Shown here piece after piece: positions 26,221 to 35,460 of a stretch of DNA of 37,399 nt (the stretch's first letter is position 1; every line of letters begins with the position of its first letter). The stretch is from Oscillospiraceae bacterium. GTDB lineage: Bacteria > Bacillota > Clostridia > Oscillospirales > Oscillospiraceae. The notes below the pieces were generated by a model. That model ran no database searches. It had not been told where the DNA came from and saw only the letters and a program-made list of their open reading frames with translations. The stretch lies in NCBI GenBank assembly GCA_016292255.1, contig JAEEZZ010000087.1, forward strand, positions 1 through 37,399, read 5' to 3'. The translations under genes were made by a program, and so were the position numbers.

Positions 26221-29007
26221 CTATTTCGTACTGTCCCGGTGCAGGAACGTCACGACCTGCGCTCTGGTGCAGGTGTCGTCGGGGCCAAAGGTCGTGGCGG
26301 AGGTACCGGCAGTGATCCCATTCTCGGCGGCCCAAAGGACGGCCTTTTCATAGTAGGCGCCGGCCTCCACATCCTCGAAGGGGTTATCGGTGCTTGAGGG
26401 CTCGGGATTGCCCTCATAGCGCCAGAGAAAGGTGACGATCTGTGCACGGGTGCAGGTGGCGTCCGGGCTGAACTCGTCGGGAGCGGTACCGGCGGTGATC
26501 CCGTTCTCTGCGGCCCAAAGGACGGGCTTCTCGTAGTATGCGCCGTCCTCCACGTCCTTAAAGGGATTGTCTGTTGTGGCGGGCTCCGGGGCGCCGGCAG
26601 CTCTCCAAAGGAAGGTCACGACCTGGGCGCGGGTACAGCCCTCGTCGGGGCCGAAGGTCGTCTCGGAGGTACCGGCAGTGATGCCGTGTACCACGGCCCA
26701 ATCGATCGCGTCGTGTGCCCAGTGATCCTTGGGAGGCATATCAGTAAACCTGCCGCCCGGGCAGCTGTCTCCGCCGTCGCAGGGCAGGCCGTCGTCCATC
26801 GGCTCCACCGTCTGCAGCAGATAAAGCTGTCCGCCATAGAAGGGGTTGCAGGTGCCGAGGTAGAGCCCCTCTTCGGTCTCCAGGAAGGCGGAGCAGCCGT
26901 AGTTGTATTTGTCCCCGAATCCGTCTCTTGTAATTACCTCAAAGTTTTCACCGTCAGAGGTGCGGAACAGATCAAAGCCCCACTCGTTGTTCTTTACCTG
27001 ATCGCTGATCCAGAGGTACATACGGACGCCCTCAATGTCGATCATGTCAAAGGCCTCGTTGATCTTGTCCTTCCACTCGTTAAGCACACTCTCCAGATAA
27101 TTCCGAATAATGATCTTCACGAACTCCCGGTAGTAGGCCTGGGTCTCCTCATCTGCCGCAACGTAGCCTTCGCTGAAGCTCTGCAGCATTTGCAGCACGC
27201 TCACCAGCTGTTCGGTGAATTCGTTGGTGAGTTCCTCGGGGATCAAGCCTGCGATGTCGACGCCCTGGAACAGAATGTCCGCCAGATTCAGCGTCCCGTC
27301 GATCAGCTGTCCGGCAACGTCCCCGGTCAGCAGTTCGATCGCCAACTCGTCCAGGCTCATGTCGCTGAGCGAGGCCAGGGCGGACATGGCTGCGCTGGAA
27401 AGCGCGGCCTGGAAGAGCGTGTAATTTTCCAAAAACTGCGCCAGATTCTCCTCGTCGATATCCATGGTGAGCAGGGTCCTTAATAGGTCGACCCCATCGA
27501 GCAGCGCATCCCTGATCTGGTCCAGGTCAAGGATGGAGGCATCGCCGGAGGCAATCAGCAGCTGGAGCAGGTTTCGCAGATATTGAAGCCGCTGCAGGAT
27601 CTGCTCTGTGTCGGCAGAGAAGAAGCTGCCGTTGGTGAGCTGGGTCAGATAGTTATAGAACACGCCTGCATCCATCGTTGCGATATAAAGGCTGTCGTCG
27701 TATTCACCCATGCGCCAGATGTATTCGTTCAAAGTGCCATCGGTCAGCGCGGTAAAGGCCTCGACCTCCTCAAATTTTCCGGTCTCGTCGTCGAGCGCCC
27801 AGATCTTCTGCGTGTTTTGCAGGGAATCGTAGAGATAGAAAAGGTACTCGGAGGCCTTGACTTTTTTGCCCGCGAGTTGCTGCAGCGCGCCGACAAAAGC
27901 GTTGGCGCAGCCGCCGAAGCAGTGGTCGAAGTTGTAGGCATAGAGCGTGCCATTCCACTCATAGACGGAGCCGACCAGGGAGCGCATGGTATCGGGTTCG
28001 CCGCCCTCAACGTCGGAAAGGTCCGGGTTGTTGACGCCGTTGTTCGGCCCTGCCACCTCTTGCCAGACCCAACCGTACGCGTTGGCTTCTTCGTCGTCCT
28101 GCGCGGGATGTCCCTTGAAGACCACAAAGCCTGCCGATGACGGCGCTGTGGCGTAGATCTCGTCGTTGTGGACCGCCATTTCCCAGATCGGAGATTCGGC
28201 CCAGCTTTCCATGATCGGATCGTAGGGCGCATCGCCGAAGTCCTTGTAGTCCGCGACGCGCTCCCAGACGCTGTCGTCCTCGTTGCTCTTTCGCAGAATT
28301 GCCATCTTTGTCGGATTACCGTGGAGGAAAAGGTCGATGATGTCAACCTCCTCGCGGTCGTCCGCCCCGGCAAAGAACAGGTGATCGTCGTACACACAGT
28401 TCGCGCGCAGAGAGATCGAGCCCATCGTCTGAAACACTTTCGTGAAGTTGCCGTCCGGGTCGAGCTTCAGAATGTACTGCGGGTTTTCCGGATTTGCGGA
28501 ATAGGAGCCGAAGTAGACGTCGTCACCAAAGGTGACCGCCATACGAAAATAGTCGCCGGGGTCGGCAGTGTAGAGCACCTGGAACTCGCCGGTCACGCGG
28601 TTGTAGCTGATAATGTTCGCGCCTTCATTCTCGTCGTTTCTGAGAATGTCGCCGTTTGTTACCAGATCGATCATGGCCCAGAAGCTGTCCAGGGAGATGC
28701 CGGCCTCCGCGAACGCGCTGCCGTACTTGTTGACCAGCGCGCTGGCGATGTTGCGGGCGGTGGCAATATAGATCTCGTCTCCGCGCATGGCAAGCCGCCA
28801 GGTGTAGCTGTTCTCACGGTCGCCGCCGGGGATCAGACCGTCAACTTCGCCCTCTCCCGCCGCGGGGTTTGAGAGCTTAGTCACCGTGTAGCCGTCGCCT
28901 GCCGCCACAATGCGGCCGATCTGTGCGTCTGCGGAGGCCGGCACGGTAAGCGTGATCAAAAGGGTTAGGCAGATAAAAACGGATAAGATTCGCTTTTTCA
29001 TCTTCAT
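26221..29007 (-). CDS. SLH-domain surface protein with beta-propeller-like repeats
   Basis: 928 aa; signal peptide; three C-terminal SLH motifs (WAHDAIDWAVVHGITAGT..F.P...CTRAQVVTFLWR and two relatives). Confidence 0.9.
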   Translation of the reverse strand: MKMKKRILSVFICLTLLITLTVPASADAQIGRIVAAGDGYTVTKLSNPAAGEGEVDGLIPGGDRENSYTWRLAMRGDEIYIATARNIASALVNKYGSAFAEAGISLDSFWAMIDLVTNGDILRNDENEGANIISYNRVTGEFQVLYTADPGDYFRMAVTFGDDVYFGSYSANPENPQYILKLDPDGNFTKVFQTMGSISLRANCVYDDHLFFAGADDREEVDIIDLFLHGNPTKMAILRKSNEDDSVWERVADYKDFGDAPYDPIMESWAESPIWEMAVHNDEIYATAPSSAGFVVFKGHPAQDDEEANAYGWVWQEVAGPNNGVNNPDLSDVEGGEPDTMRSLVGSVYEWNGTLYAYNFDHCFGGCANAFVGALQQLAGKKVKASEYLFYLYDSLQNTQKIWALDDETGKFEEVEAFTALTDGTLNEYIWRMGEYDDSLYIATMDAGVFYNYLTQLTNGSFFSADTEQILQRLQYLRNLLQLLIASGDASILDLDQIRDALLDGVDLLRTLLTMDIDEENLAQFLENYTLFQAALSSAAMSALASLSDMSLDELAIELLTGDVAGQLIDGTLNLADILFQGVDIAGLIPEELTNEFTEQLVSVLQMLQSFSEGYVAADEETQAYYREFVKIIIRNYLESVLNEWKDKINEAFDMIDIEGVRMYLWISDQVKNNEWGFDLFRTSDGENFEVITRDGFGDKYNYGCSAFLETEEGLYLGTCNPFYGGQLYLLQTVEPMDDGLPCDGGDSCPGGRFTDMPPKDHWAHDAIDWAVVHGITAGTSETTFGPDEGCTRAQVVTFLWRAAGAPEPATTDNPFKDVEDGAYYEKPVLWAAENGITAGTAPDEFSPDATCTRAQIVTFLWRYEGNPEPSSTDNPFEDVEAGAYYEKAVLWAAENGITAGTSATTFGPDDTCTRAQVVTFLHRDSTK

Positions 29008-29081
29008 ACCTCCCGTTGATGGTTTTCAAATATTGACGTTTATGGCTTTTGTATCTAAAATCGTTTCAGATATGCTGACTC

Positions 29082-29786
29082 TTATTCAAATTCAATGTAC
29101 GTTGGATCGAAGATATTGTCAAATGTCACGGATTTCACGGTAAGTGCGCGGAAATCCTCCTCACCAAAATCATTCAAATCACCAGTTTCTCCGTCCACGT
29201 CCAACTTGAAGCTGTAAGGTCCCTTGCTCAAATAGAAGTTCGGGACATCAGAATTGACCTTACTCCAGCCCATATAGCTCCAACCTTCGTCAAGGAGCTC
29301 CGCGCCGGTCTTTCCGACGAGCTGGTCGAGCTCCTCCTGGGACGGAATGCCCTCGGTCAGGTTCGTGATCTCAATGACTTTGAGCGACGAAACGAGCGCT
29401 TTTTGTTTTTCGTCGCGTTCGGGGTCGTCCCAGTCGAGGGCGTAGAACGCTTCGGAAACGTCGCTCGGCATCTCAGCGACTGCACGGTATGTCATCCTGC
29501 CCTGCTCGAAGGCCAGGACGAATGTGTCTCCCATCGCGCCCATCGTACAGTTCTTCATTTCCAGCAGCTCGCCGATCGTCTGAACGGCGTCGAGGTCAGA
29601 CTTAGGATCGCCCTGTATGCTGTCAGTCTGCTTCTGTGTATTGGATGCTTCCTTTGACGGCTCGCTGACCGGTTTGGTGGACGGTTTATCAGATTGCTCG
29701 GTCGACGGTTTGCTGCCGCCCGCGCAGGCCGCCAGCGACAGGACGAGCAGGAGCGCCAAAAGTACGCTTGTAAGTTTCTTTGTCAT
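29082..29786 (-). CDS. Lipoprotein, unknown function
   Basis: 234 aa; lipobox LSLAACAGG followed by a Ser/Thr/Lys/Pro-rich linker. Confidence 0.8.
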   Translation of the reverse strand: MTKKLTSVLLALLLVLSLAACAGGSKPSTEQSDKPSTKPVSEPSKEASNTQKQTDSIQGDPKSDLDAVQTIGELLEMKNCTMGAMGDTFVLAFEQGRMTYRAVAEMPSDVSEAFYALDWDDPERDEKQKALVSSLKVIEITNLTEGIPSQEELDQLVGKTGAELLDEGWSYMGWSKVNSDVPNFYLSKGPYSFKLDVDGETGDLNDFGEEDFRALTVKSVTFDNIFDPTYIEFE

Positions 29787-29902
29787 TTTTCACTCCTCCA
29801 TTTAACTATTTGATGATTTGATTCGGGATCCCTGCGGAACAGCGCCGCAGATCCCGAAATGGTAGACTGCTGCATCATGCATATACTTCTATTATATATA
29901 CC

Positions 29903-29945
29903 AAAGCGTACAGAAGTGGCACTATTTCCGACTTCTGTGCGCTTT
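29903..29945. repeat. 15-bp inverted repeat with 13-nt spacer, candidate operator
   Basis: AAAGCGTACAGAAGT (29903-29917) and ACTTCTGTGCGCTTT (29931-29945), one mismatch; minus-strand TATAAT at 29891-29896. Confidence 0.6.
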
Positions 29946-29972
29946 GATGAAAAAATATTAAAACGTATCGCC

Positions 29973-30770
29973 TTAAAAGTGAAATGTCAGCGTTCCTGCG
30001 CTCATCTCCGCCCAGGAATACTGCACCATAAACTCGCCCTTGAAGGCGTTGACCGCCTCCATATCACCGTCCAGCATTCGGAAAAAATCGCAGTCCAAAA
30101 GTGCGCGGTTGACTGCAAGGCTTGCCCGGTGCCGGATCAACACGTCCTCCATTCCGATGTCTGAGAATGTCTTTCGCAGATCGGCAAGCAGGGTCCGAAT
30201 GCGATTACCCGTCAACTTCAGGTCTGTCTCGTCCTCCCACAGGGCCGCGGATATTTCCCCATGGGTACACATACCGCCCTCTCGGCTGATCAAATAGGCA
30301 AAGAGCTCCTTGGATTGCTGCCGCTGAAAATGCAGCGGCCGGTTATTCCAAAATACCTCGAAGTATCCAAAGCACTGAATCGTGAGCCTTTGCGTCGGCG
30401 CAGCAGGCCGTGGGGAGGGAAGTGCATCCAGCTCCTCCCGGATCTTTGCTGCGCTGATGGGCTTGAGCAAATAGCCGCTGACGTGCCGCTGATAGGCGTC
30501 CAGGGCGTAGTCGTCATAGCCGGTGACAAACACGATCCGCGTCTCGGCTGACAGCTCTTTCATGCGAACCGCCAGCTCCAGGCCTGTCACACCGGGCATA
30601 CGGATATCAGAGAACACCACGTCCGGGCGAAGCCCCTCCTGCGCGACGGCGTCCAGCGCTGCCTGCCCGCGCAGAAAGTCTCGGATCTCCGCGCCGGGCG
30701 CCGCCTCCGCAATGGCGCTGTGCAGAAATTGCAGCAGCGTTCGCTCGTCATCAATCGCAAAAATCAGCAC
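29973..30770 (-). CDS. Response regulator: CheY-like receiver plus winged-helix (SARP/OmpR-like) output domain
   Basis: FAIDDERTLL, VVFSDIRMPGVTGLELA, FVTGYDDYALDAY; C-terminal IQCFGYFEVFWNNRPLHFQRQQSKELFAYLISREG. Confidence 0.87.
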   Translation of the reverse strand: MLIFAIDDERTLLQFLHSAIAEAAPGAEIRDFLRGQAALDAVAQEGLRPDVVFSDIRMPGVTGLELAVRMKELSAETRIVFVTGYDDYALDAYQRHVSGYLLKPISAAKIREELDALPSPRPAAPTQRLTIQCFGYFEVFWNNRPLHFQRQQSKELFAYLISREGGMCTHGEISAALWEDETDLKLTGNRIRTLLADLRKTFSDIGMEDVLIRHRASLAVNRALLDCDFFRMLDGDMEAVNAFKGEFMVQYSWAEMSAGTLTFHF

Positions 30771-32059
30771 GGTTTTTCCTCCTGTTCGGTCTTCGGAATT
30801 CGGATCGTCACGGTAGTTCCGCTGCCTTGTTTGCTTTCAATGTGCAGTGCGGCTCCGTGCCTTTGCAGGCGATCTCGCACATTTCTCAGACCGATGTGCG
30901 GTCTTCCGTCGGTGGGAGGCGTATTCGGGTCAAACCCGGGGCCATCGTCCCGAACGGAGATTACATAGCAATCCGGCAGCTCCGCCGTTTTGATTTCTAC
31001 GATACCCTTGCCGTCGCTCTTCATACGAACGCCGTGCCGCACAGCGTTCTCCGCCAGTGGCTGCAGTGTCAGCGGCGGCAGGAAAAAATCGGTGCACGTG
31101 ATGTCATAGACCACCTGCAGATCCTCCTGAAAGCGCATCTGTTCCAGCTCCAGATACAGCCGCGTGTGGGAAAGCTCCTTCTCAAACGGGATCGTGTTTT
31201 CCGTGTTGAGCCCCGTCAGATTGCCGCGTAAATAGCCGGAGAATCTGGCAGTTGCCTCCCTGGCCGCCTCCGGGTCGATCAAGCAGAGCGCCTCGATCGT
31301 TTCGAGCGTGTTGTAGAGAAAATGCGGCTTGATCTGCGAGAACATGAGCTGTAATTGCTGTTGCTCCCGCATTCCTCGCTCATGCACCTGCACAAGCTGC
31401 AAGTGCAGCCACAGATAAAACAGCACCGCAGCGCAGATGATCGCAATCGTCAGAAAGGAAACCGGCTGCGGAGAATCTCCCACTTGATAGTCCAGATACA
31501 CGGAGAAGAGAATCATCAGCACAATAAACAGCGGAAGTGCAAGATTTTTTCCCGCCTGCCTTCGTACCATACGTATCGTCAGCCAAAGCTGCCACGCCAG
31601 CAGGATCAGACTGACGTACAGGCACAAGCGGGAAAGCGGCCCTGCATGATAGTGGTTTCCAGAGTCAATATAGAAAACCTGCTTTGTCAGCGGGGTCGTC
31701 AGATACATCACCGCGTTAACGCCCACAAGTACCCAGCCGGGCCGGTACAACCTGGCGTTCTGCGGCTCCACGAGAGAGCAAAACAGCAGCAGGATCAGCG
31801 GGCGCACACAGTAACCGTAGACGGAAAACGCCGTCCGTGCGGGAATGTTCCATAGCTCCGTCATCCACATTTCCAGATAGTTCTGTGCAACCAGACTGAT
31901 CGACAGCGCGATGCTCAGCAGAAATGTCTGCCGCAGCCGCTTGGTGAGATAGCTGTCCGAGAGTACTGCGATGCTTAGACCGATCGGAATGATCAACAGC
32001 GGCAGCAGGATCGCAAGCAGATCTGTGTACTCCCGGCTCAGTTCAAAAAGCTCCATCAC
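30764..32059 (-). CDS. Sensor histidine kinase (LytS/YehU-like His_kinase family)
   Basis: TM segments; QIKPHFLYNTLETIEAL; LQPLAENAVRHGV; DDGPGFDP; GLRNVRDRL; overlaps the regulator gene. Confidence 0.9.
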   Translation of the reverse strand: MMELFELSREYTDLLAILLPLLIIPIGLSIAVLSDSYLTKRLRQTFLLSIALSISLVAQNYLEMWMTELWNIPARTAFSVYGYCVRPLILLLFCSLVEPQNARLYRPGWVLVGVNAVMYLTTPLTKQVFYIDSGNHYHAGPLSRLCLYVSLILLAWQLWLTIRMVRRQAGKNLALPLFIVLMILFSVYLDYQVGDSPQPVSFLTIAIICAAVLFYLWLHLQLVQVHERGMREQQQLQLMFSQIKPHFLYNTLETIEALCLIDPEAAREATARFSGYLRGNLTGLNTENTIPFEKELSHTRLYLELEQMRFQEDLQVVYDITCTDFFLPPLTLQPLAENAVRHGVRMKSDGKGIVEIKTAELPDCYVISVRDDGPGFDPNTPPTDGRPHIGLRNVRDRLQRHGAALHIESKQGSGTTVTIRIPKTEQEEKPC

Positions 32060-32115
32060 ACGCCTCCCGACTTGTTTCTGGGAAAAGGATCACGAAGAAA
32101 CGGCTGAAAGCATCC

Positions 32116-33372
32116 CTATCCGTCAATGCGATCTCCAACAAAAATGCAGGTTGCGTCAAAGCGGATTTTCAAAAGAATGCCAGACAACGCCTCACGCAGC
32201 AGCATGAAGTCGGAGGCGTCGTCCGAGAGGACGAGCTCCGCACTCGGTTCCGCCGGCGAATAATGATACGCCGCCCACTCCAGATATTGCTCCGGCGCCT
32301 TGGTAATGCCGTCCGGGTAGATCTGGGCAAAGTCGTTTTTCATAGAGATCGGAATAAATCCTTTTGCCCTGTAATCTGCAGACTTTTTTCCCCAATCCTG
32401 GGTGCCCCATTCTCTGACGTTGTCGTCCGCGACGACCATATACGCCTGCGCGGGATATGGGTTTCTGCTGTCGATGGTATAATTCATCATGCTGGTGTCG
32501 CTGCCGCTGTTCCCGAACGCCAGCACCGGCCTCTGGCCGATCTCTCTTTCCACGTAGATGGACTTGTTGCCGTTGAGGTTTTTCTGGATAAAGCCGCCGG
32601 TGAGGACCAGCTCATCGCCGTTTTCATACTTGAAGTCCATGTTCGATGAGACGTCCTCATACCCAGCCTGTTTGACTTCAAAATCCGTGCCGATCACGTG
32701 GTTCGGCGTGACGTAATCTCTGTACGGAGAGTTCGCGATCACGGCCCGGGTGGTAGTGCGCTCTGTGCCGCTGATCACGTAGATCGTAAAGCCGTTTTCA
32801 TACAGATACCGGACTAACTCCACCATCGGAAGATAGGCGTTGTCAATGTACCGCATATTTTGGAAGCTGTCGGTGTACTTTTTCCCGAATTCCACCGCGT
32901 ATGCGGAGAATTCCTCCATCGTCATTCCGGCGTAGGCCTTGGCGAAGTTTCTTGCCAGATTTTCGTCCGCCGTATAACCGGGCCGGATAGAAGCGGCGAC
33001 CTGCTTCAGCTCTTCTGAGACCCGTTCCGGATGATCGACCAGGCAGTATTCAATAAACATCATCGTGTCGTAATAGGTATAGTACGTTTCGCAGGCCAGT
33101 GTGCCGTCCATATCAAAGACCGCGATCCGATCCTTCTCGGGAATGAAGTCGGCTTTGTTCTCGGGATCCGTTACTTTGGCGACGTAGTCCCTCAGGCTTT
33201 GCGCCGCAGGAGAATCCGACGTCCAGTAGGCCGTCAAAGGCGTGGCCGCCGTTTCCGTCTTTTGACCGGCGACGACCAGACACACGATCACCGCGATCAC
33301 GGCCAACAGCACCAATCCGACGATCACATATAATCGTTTGTTCTGTTGCATTTCCATTACACAAGCCCCCAT
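32116..33372 (-). CDS. HAD-superfamily phosphatase with N-terminal membrane anchor
   Basis: AVFDMDGTLACETYYTYYD (HAD motif I), YVISGTERTT (motif II), AFGNSGSDTSMM (motif IV). Confidence 0.85.
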   Translation of the reverse strand: MGACVMEMQQNKRLYVIVGLVLLAVIAVIVCLVVAGQKTETAATPLTAYWTSDSPAAQSLRDYVAKVTDPENKADFIPEKDRIAVFDMDGTLACETYYTYYDTMMFIEYCLVDHPERVSEELKQVAASIRPGYTADENLARNFAKAYAGMTMEEFSAYAVEFGKKYTDSFQNMRYIDNAYLPMVELVRYLYENGFTIYVISGTERTTTRAVIANSPYRDYVTPNHVIGTDFEVKQAGYEDVSSNMDFKYENGDELVLTGGFIQKNLNGNKSIYVEREIGQRPVLAFGNSGSDTSMMNYTIDSRNPYPAQAYMVVADDNVREWGTQDWGKKSADYRAKGFIPISMKNDFAQIYPDGITKAPEQYLEWAAYHYSPAEPSAELVLSDDASDFMLLREALSGILLKIRFDATCIFVGDRIDG

Positions 33373-33771
33373 TTCATCAGTTTTTCCGGCAGAATCATCT
33401 ATTATTGTGCAACCATCCGGATGCAGCTGCCGTCTTTGCAGTCATTATAACAAATTATTAGAAAGGAAGCAAGCCTGCAAACGTGATCTTGTCCCCGTAG
33501 TCAGAAACGGTTTCTTTCGGTTCGTCTTTTGCCAGTTTCGCTTCTCAGACGTACTGTTCCGCACGACCTCGCGGTATCGTTAAGCATAATTGCGCGGGTG
33601 GTGTTGTCGGGTAGCTACATGACCACAGAAGCAAAATAGCAACTTGACGTTACAGGCACACTCATCCAGTGGAGCTTTTTGGATATTTCTTCTTTTCACA
33701 GGTAGGATTATCTTGATTTTGAACTGTTTTATGGATATAGTAAAATCCTGAGAGAACGGGGGCGCTATGTC

Positions 33772-35460
33772 ATGCGAATAATGGAATCAAAAAAGAATCA
33801 CCTTCTTTTCATCGGCTTGTTGTTGCTGGCCGGTGTTCTTCATGTGGTCGAGGATTGGCTTCATAACGTGACGCAGCCGAATTACGCGCTTGTCACGCTG
33901 TGCTTCTGCCTTGTTTTTGCAATCTATGCTGCCCTGCTTCTTGTTTGGATACGTTCCGTCCATTCTCGCCTCTTACCCATAAGGCCACGTACTTATCTGA
34001 TCGCAATGGCGCTGCTGATGCTTCTTTACCTCTCTCTGCGGGTCTATCGATATCGCGTTGCCGTAAGTGCTGCCGCGCTGCGGCTGACCTGGTACGCTTT
34101 CTATCTGCCGATGACCACGATTCCGGCCCTGTTCTGGATGGTGTGCGTTCGAATTGGCAGAGGGGAAACTCGCAAGGGCTGGGACGAGCGCCTGCTGCTG
34201 ATCCCTGCGGCTTTTCTTTCCGCGCTGATTCTGACCAACGACCTGCATCATCTGGTTTTCGCGCCGAAGCCGGGAATAGAAACTCTGATCGGCACAAGCG
34301 GAACCTATCGCTACCGCCTGCCGTTTTATTTGACCTATGCCTGGATGATCCTGGCGGTTGCCGCCGGACTGCTTCTGCTGATTCACACCTGCGGGCGCAG
34401 AAAAAACAAAAGGACGATCGCGTTGTTTGTGGGGATACTTCTGCTCTGGTTCGCTCTGATCGAGCTGCACAGTCTCAAGAGGATCATTGCATTCATTCCG
34501 CCCTATGAATCGCCGGAGATCCACGTTTTTTCCATGCTCGCCATTTGTGAGATCTGCATTCAAAAAAGGTTGATCCCGCATAACGCAAACTACGCCGGTT
34601 TCTTTTCAGAGCTTCCCATGCCCGTTCTGATTACGGACCTGGAGCTCCGCGCAAGTTATCGATCTGCAGCCAGGATCCACGCAAAGCGCAGCCAGCTTGC
34701 AGCGGCGCTGGAATCTCCGTTCCAGCTTACGTCGGATCAAAAGCTGTACGGCAAGCGAATCAGCGGCGGCTATGCATTCTGGATCGAGGATGAAGGCGCG
34801 GTTCGCAAGGCGAACGAGGCGCTTGCAGAGGCGAACGAACTGCTGGAGGGCGAAAACACCCTCATCGAATATGAAAACCGGCAAAAAGAGCAAAACGCAT
34901 TTCTCCGTTCCCGGCATCACATTTACCATGAAATTGCTGAGAAAATGTATCCGTGGCAAAAACGGATCGAGGGACTTCTGCGCGAAACCAATTCCGAGTC
35001 TCCGAGTTTTCGCAGCGACGTTGCGCGTGTTTCCGTATTGAATGCATTTGTTAAGCGCAAAACCAATCTGTTGCTGACGGTATCCGAGCGGGAGACCCTC
35101 CCTATGCGCGAGCTCCTGCTGGCGGTTTCCGAGTCCGGACGGTATCTCTCCTATGCAGGCCTCAAAACGTCTGTAGATGAGAGCGGCTTTTTGGAAGAGC
35201 GGAAGCCGGAGATGGGAGAGGCGCTGCTGCCGTCCGGCACGATTATTGCTTTGTATGATGCCTTTGAGATCCTGGCAGAGCGGCTGCTTGGCTGCGCTTC
35301 TCTGCTGATGGTTTCCTATTCCAATGGCGACCTTCGGCTGGCATCCAACCCTGCGGCCGGGATCGCAATTGCCGATACGCCGCTGCCGGTCCTTTCTGAG
35401 GAACACGAAGGGATCCTGTATCTGACTGTCCGCGCGCGGGAAGGCGGTGATTTGACATGA
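33772..35460 (+). CDS. Multi-TM sensor protein with cytoplasmic coiled region; no ATPase domain recognised
   Basis: Seven or so hydrophobic segments in the first ~270 aa, then PMPVLITDLELRASYRSA and a helical region (EENTLIEYENRQKEQNAFLRSRHHIYHEIAEKM). Confidence 0.7.
   Translation: MRIMESKKNHLLFIGLLLLAGVLHVVEDWLHNVTQPNYALVTLCFCLVFAIYAALLLVWIRSVHSRLLPIRPRTYLIAMALLMLLYLSLRVYRYRVAVSAAALRLTWYAFYLPMTTIPALFWMVCVRIGRGETRKGWDERLLLIPAAFLSALILTNDLHHLVFAPKPGIETLIGTSGTYRYRLPFYLTYAWMILAVAAGLLLLIHTCGRRKNKRTIALFVGILLLWFALIELHSLKRIIAFIPPYESPEIHVFSMLAICEICIQKRLIPHNANYAGFFSELPMPVLITDLELRASYRSAARIHAKRSQLAAALESPFQLTSDQKLYGKRISGGYAFWIEDEGAVRKANEALAEANELLEGENTLIEYENRQKEQNAFLRSRHHIYHEIAEKMYPWQKRIEGLLRETNSESPSFRSDVARVSVLNAFVKRKTNLLLTVSERETLPMRELLLAVSESGRYLSYAGLKTSVDESGFLEERKPEMGEALLPSGTIIALYDAFEILAERLLGCASLLMVSYSNGDLRLASNPAAGIAIADTPLPVLSEEHEGILYLTVRAREGGDLT

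Noticed and set aside
26221-26760. Tandem repeat DNA (CRISPR-like impression)
   Set aside because: The periodicity comes from three SLH motifs in a coding sequence; no identical short repeats with spacers.
26686-27483. 265-aa plus-strand ORF inside the SLH protein gene
   Set aside because: Antisense to a well-supported surface protein; no recognisable domain.
33373-33771. ~400-nt gap as a possible RNA or gene remnant
   Set aside because: No convincing ORF, stem or repeat beyond a probable promoter near 33719-33746.
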